23,420 nt of DNA, taken from the NCBI GenBank assembly GCA_030150405.1, contig JASLFU010000001.1:1-23420 (forward strand). Reading direction: 5' to 3'. The translations under genes were made by a program, and so were the position numbers. This stretch comes from Ignatzschineria sp. Lineage in GTDB: Bacteria; Pseudomonadota; Gammaproteobacteria; Cardiobacteriales; Wohlfahrtiimonadaceae. A model generated the notes under the pieces. That model searched no databases and was not told the origin of the DNA. It saw only the letters and a program-made list of their open reading frames with translations. This document shows positions 21,672-23,420 of this stretch, piece by piece (position 1 is the first letter of the stretch; each line of letters begins with the position of its first letter).

Positions 21672-23117
21672 TTATATCTCTTCTCCACTATTGAGATAAC
21701 GAGCAAGCATTGTCATCTCATCTGTTTCGCCAATATCTGCCCAAACTACGTAAGCTGAGCCCTTAGCAACATCGATCACTTCCCCTTTCTCGGTTTTCAT
21801 CTCCCCTAAAATAATATCTCGATTACCATGCTGGTTAATCACTTCTAATTTATCCCCTGTGGCAAAGCGATTTTTCGCCTGCAATTTCGAGAGGCCTGTT
21901 TCAGGGTCATACTCGATCACTTCGGCAACATATTGCTGGCGGGAATGGATTGAATTACCTGTTAAATAGTTTTGATAGGCGTGAGGCGCATGACGCTGCA
22001 AAAACCCTTCGGTATAACCCCGGTTCGCTAAACCATCGAGCTTACCGTAGAGCTCGGGATTAAACTCTCGTCCCGCTAAAGCATCATCAATCGCCTGTCG
22101 ATAGAGCTGACTTGTGCGCGCTACATAGTAGGGGGATTTAGTACGCCCTTCGATCTTAAGGGAGTCCACACCAATCTCAATCAGACGCTGCACATGTTGA
22201 ATCGCACGAAGATCACGAGAGTTCATAATATACGTTCCATGCTCATCTTCACTGATCTCCATCCACTCACCCTGCCGCTGCCCATTCTCCTGAATAAGGT
22301 AAGGCTTTACCGCTTCTGGATGGGGAGTATACGCTTTACCAGAAGAGAGATCGGTATAGGCGACTTCATTCATCGCATCTTGAATAAAGGTGACGGGATT
22401 CACCCCAATATTGGGATGCATACTCTCTTCAGTATAGATCTTATCGAGATCTGCCGTAATAGGCACAAGCTCCCCTTCTGGCGTCTCTTTAGCATTGGTT
22501 AATCCATAATTCCAGCGACAAGCATTGGTACAGGTCCCCTGATTGGCATCTCGATGATTAAAATAGCCCGATAAGAGGCAACGCCCCGAATAAGCGATAC
22601 AGAGCGCTCCATGAACAAAGACTTCGAGCTCCATATCAGGGCACTCGTTGCGAATCTCCTCAATCTCATCAAGCGATAACTCGCGGGAGAGAATCACTCG
22701 ACTCAACCCCTGTTTTTGCCAAAACTGAACCGTTGCACTATTCACCGCATTCGATTGCACTGAGAGGTGAATCTCAGTATCTGGAAAACGCTCCCGCACC
22801 ATCATAATTAAGCCAGGGTCCGACATAATCAGCGCATCTGGATTGAGCTCAATAATAGGTGCCATATCATCCACAAAGGTCTTTAACTTACCGCCATGGG
22901 GCATGGTATTGACCGCTAAAAAGAATTTTTTACCATGCTCGTGAGCGTAATCAATTCCCATCTTCACACGTTCGGCATTTCTAAAATCATTATTCCGAAC
23001 TCGAAGACTATAACGGGGTAAACCGGCGTAAACAGCATCTGCTCCATATGCAAATGCATATTGCAGATTTTTAAAGGTGCCCGCAGGGGCAAGTAATTCG
23101 ACTGATCGTTGTTTCAT
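21672..23117 (-). CDS. trhP: tRNA 5-hydroxyuridine-34 formation protein (U32 family)
   Basis: TrhP (YegQ) is needed for hydroxylation of U34 to ho5U, the first step towards cmo5U/mcmo5U in tRNAs reading four-codon boxes. The 481-residue protein follows E. coli YegQ closely but is about 28 residues longer. It opens with ELLAPAGTFKNLQYAFAYGADAVYAG (7-32) and YSLRVRNNDF, then MSDPGLIMMVRE, HLSVQSNAVN and VILSRELSLDEIEEIR. The U32 signature follows, HGALCIAYSGRCLLSGYFN with GTCTNACRW, giving four cysteines (173, 180, 196, 200) that could hold an iron-sulfur cluster. SLKIEGRTKSPYYVA follows. A variable insert after residue 205 accounts for much of the extra length. Older annotation calls this family a collagenase-like protease, which I would not use. 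AAGGA precedes the ATG. Confidence 0.93.
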   Translation of the reverse strand: MKQRSVELLAPAGTFKNLQYAFAYGADAVYAGLPRYSLRVRNNDFRNAERVKMGIDYAHEHGKKFFLAVNTMPHGGKLKTFVDDMAPIIELNPDALIMSDPGLIMMVRERFPDTEIHLSVQSNAVNSATVQFWQKQGLSRVILSRELSLDEIEEIRNECPDMELEVFVHGALCIAYSGRCLLSGYFNHRDANQGTCTNACRWNYGLTNAKETPEGELVPITADLDKIYTEESMHPNIGVNPVTFIQDAMNEVAYTDLSSGKAYTPHPEAVKPYLIQENGQRQGEWMEISEDEHGTYIMNSRDLRAIQHVQRLIEIGVDSLKIEGRTKSPYYVARTSQLYRQAIDDALAGREFNPELYGKLDGLANRGYTEGFLQRHAPHAYQNYLTGNSIHSRQQYVAEVIEYDPETGLSKLQAKNRFATGDKLEVINQHGNRDIILGEMKTEKGEVIDVAKGSAYVVWADIGETDEMTMLARYLNSGEEI

Positions 23118-23140
23118 TAAAATATCCTTCCAGGGGATGA

Positions 23141-23152
23141 GTGCTTAAGCAC
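23141..23152. promoter_or_regulatory. Palindrome in the trhP upstream region
   Basis: GTGCTTAAGCAC is a perfect 12-base palindrome 24 bases before the trhP start. It may be an operator. The rest of the gap between trhP and the tRNA terminator is AT-rich with no gene. Confidence 0.25.
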
Positions 23153-23282
23153 ATTAAATCTTAATAAAGAAAAACATTAACGGATGATAAATAGAGAAGA
23201 GAGTAATAGTTAGAGCATCAAAATTTAACTCTTTTCAATACTCGCCTTAACCAGAACTTTCACTATTTTTATTACAAAAAGC

Positions 23283-23309
23283 AAAAAGCCCGCAATGAAT
23301 GCGGGCTTT
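23283..23309 (-). terminator. Intrinsic terminator of tRNA-Val
   Basis: On the minus strand AAAGCCCGC and GCGGGCTTT (plus-strand arms 23301-23309 and 23285-23293) form a perfect 9-bp stem followed by a T-run. It lies 12 bases behind the tRNA 3' end and separates it from trhP. Confidence 0.9.
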
Positions 23310-23321
23310 AGGCTATTGGTT

Positions 23322-23397
23322 TGGTGGGTGCTGAGGGGATCGAACCCCCGACCCTCGCCTTGTAAGGGCGATGCTCTACCAGCTGAGCTAAGCACCC
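23322..23397 (-). tRNA. tRNA-Val (anticodon UAC)
   Basis: A 76-base cloverleaf: acceptor GGGTGCT/AGCACCC, D-arm GCTC-AGCTGGTA-GAGC, anticodon arm TCGCC-CTTACAA-GGCGA, T-arm GGGGG-TTCGATC-CCCTC with one G-U pair, discriminator A73 and an encoded CCA. The anticodon TAC (plus-strand 23362-23364) reads valine GUA and, with modified U34, GUG and GUU. It closely follows E. coli tRNA-Val(UAC). U34 of this tRNA is a known cmo5U site in enterobacteria, and trhP lies immediately downstream. Confidence 0.98.
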
Positions 23398-23409
23398 AAT
23401 AGAGGAAGT

Positions 23410-23415
23410 ATTATA
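23410..23415 (-). promoter_or_regulatory. -10 element of the tRNA-Val promoter
   Basis: A perfect TATAAT on the minus strand (plus-strand ATTATA) lies 12 bases before the tRNA 5' end, giving a very short 5' leader. The -35 would be outside the window. Confidence 0.65.
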
Positions 23416-23420
23416 TTCAC

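Noticed and set aside
21672..23117. Collagenase-like protease
   Set aside because: U32-family members of this type (YegQ/TrhP) act in tRNA U34 hydroxylation; nothing in the sequence shows a protease active site.
1..23420. CRISPR array, insertion sequence, prophage, integron or toxin-antitoxin pair
   Set aside because: No regularly spaced repeats, transposase or integrase motifs or paired small ORFs were seen; the single tRNA shows no duplicated 3' end within the window.

Overview
The window is a stretch of ordinary, densely packed bacterial chromosome with moderate GC content. It carries 22 protein genes and one tRNA. I see no insertion sequence, phage gene, CRISPR array or other mobile element. 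The set (RpoH, DolP, a GmhA/DiaA-type protein, PcnB with an arginine-rich tail, MaeB-type malic enzyme, PitA, Gor, YegQ/TrhP, a degenerate LytM lipoprotein, YqjC-like DUF1090) points to a gammaproteobacterium. The gene order is not that of the Enterobacteriaceae. A small lineage such as the Cardiobacteriales (Wohlfahrtiimonas/Ignatzschineria) would fit, but that is a guess from general impression.

Layout. 1-816: the N-terminal part of aceE (minus strand, cut by the window edge) with a long structured leader. 1111-1566: a small DUF1090 periplasmic protein. 1841-5523 (plus): a methionine-type ABC transporter, metN-metI, then a meso-diaminopimelate dehydrogenase, then the substrate-binding protein metQ; terminators separate the three blocks. 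5762-6025: rpsT with a UUG start. 6151-11993 (all minus): rpoH, a gmhA/diaA-type sugar isomerase, dolP, gor, pitA and tsaC. 12288-15532 (plus): maeB and an NlpD/ActS-like lipoprotein. 15735-18026 (minus): rplM-rpsI and, directly behind them, pcnB. 18221-21548 (plus): a DUF4139 periplasmic protein, a two-span membrane protein resembling DUF3137, and a LemA protein. 21672-23397 (minus): trhP (yegQ), with tRNA-Val(UAC) upstream of it.

How the genes work together. The metNI/ddh/metQ block combines D/L-methionine-type import with an NADPH-dependent enzyme for D-configured amino centres, which suggests D-amino-acid or DAP scavenging. The binding protein appears to be soluble rather than a lipoprotein. 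Several genes concern the envelope and its stress responses (rpoH, dolP, NlpD-like, DUF4139, DUF3137/LemA, GmhA-type). Others serve translation and RNA (rpsT, rplM, rpsI, tsaC, pcnB, trhP, tRNA-Val).

The most notable points are: the ddh insertion and the lipobox-less MetQ; a strong intrinsic terminator of rplM-rpsI lying inside the presumed 5' coding region of pcnB; a site at 19797-19835 that reads both as a terminator and as a -35/-10 promoter; and the gene for a U34 tRNA hydroxylation protein beside a tRNA whose U34 is an expected substrate. I do not see a clearly new defence or mobile system here.
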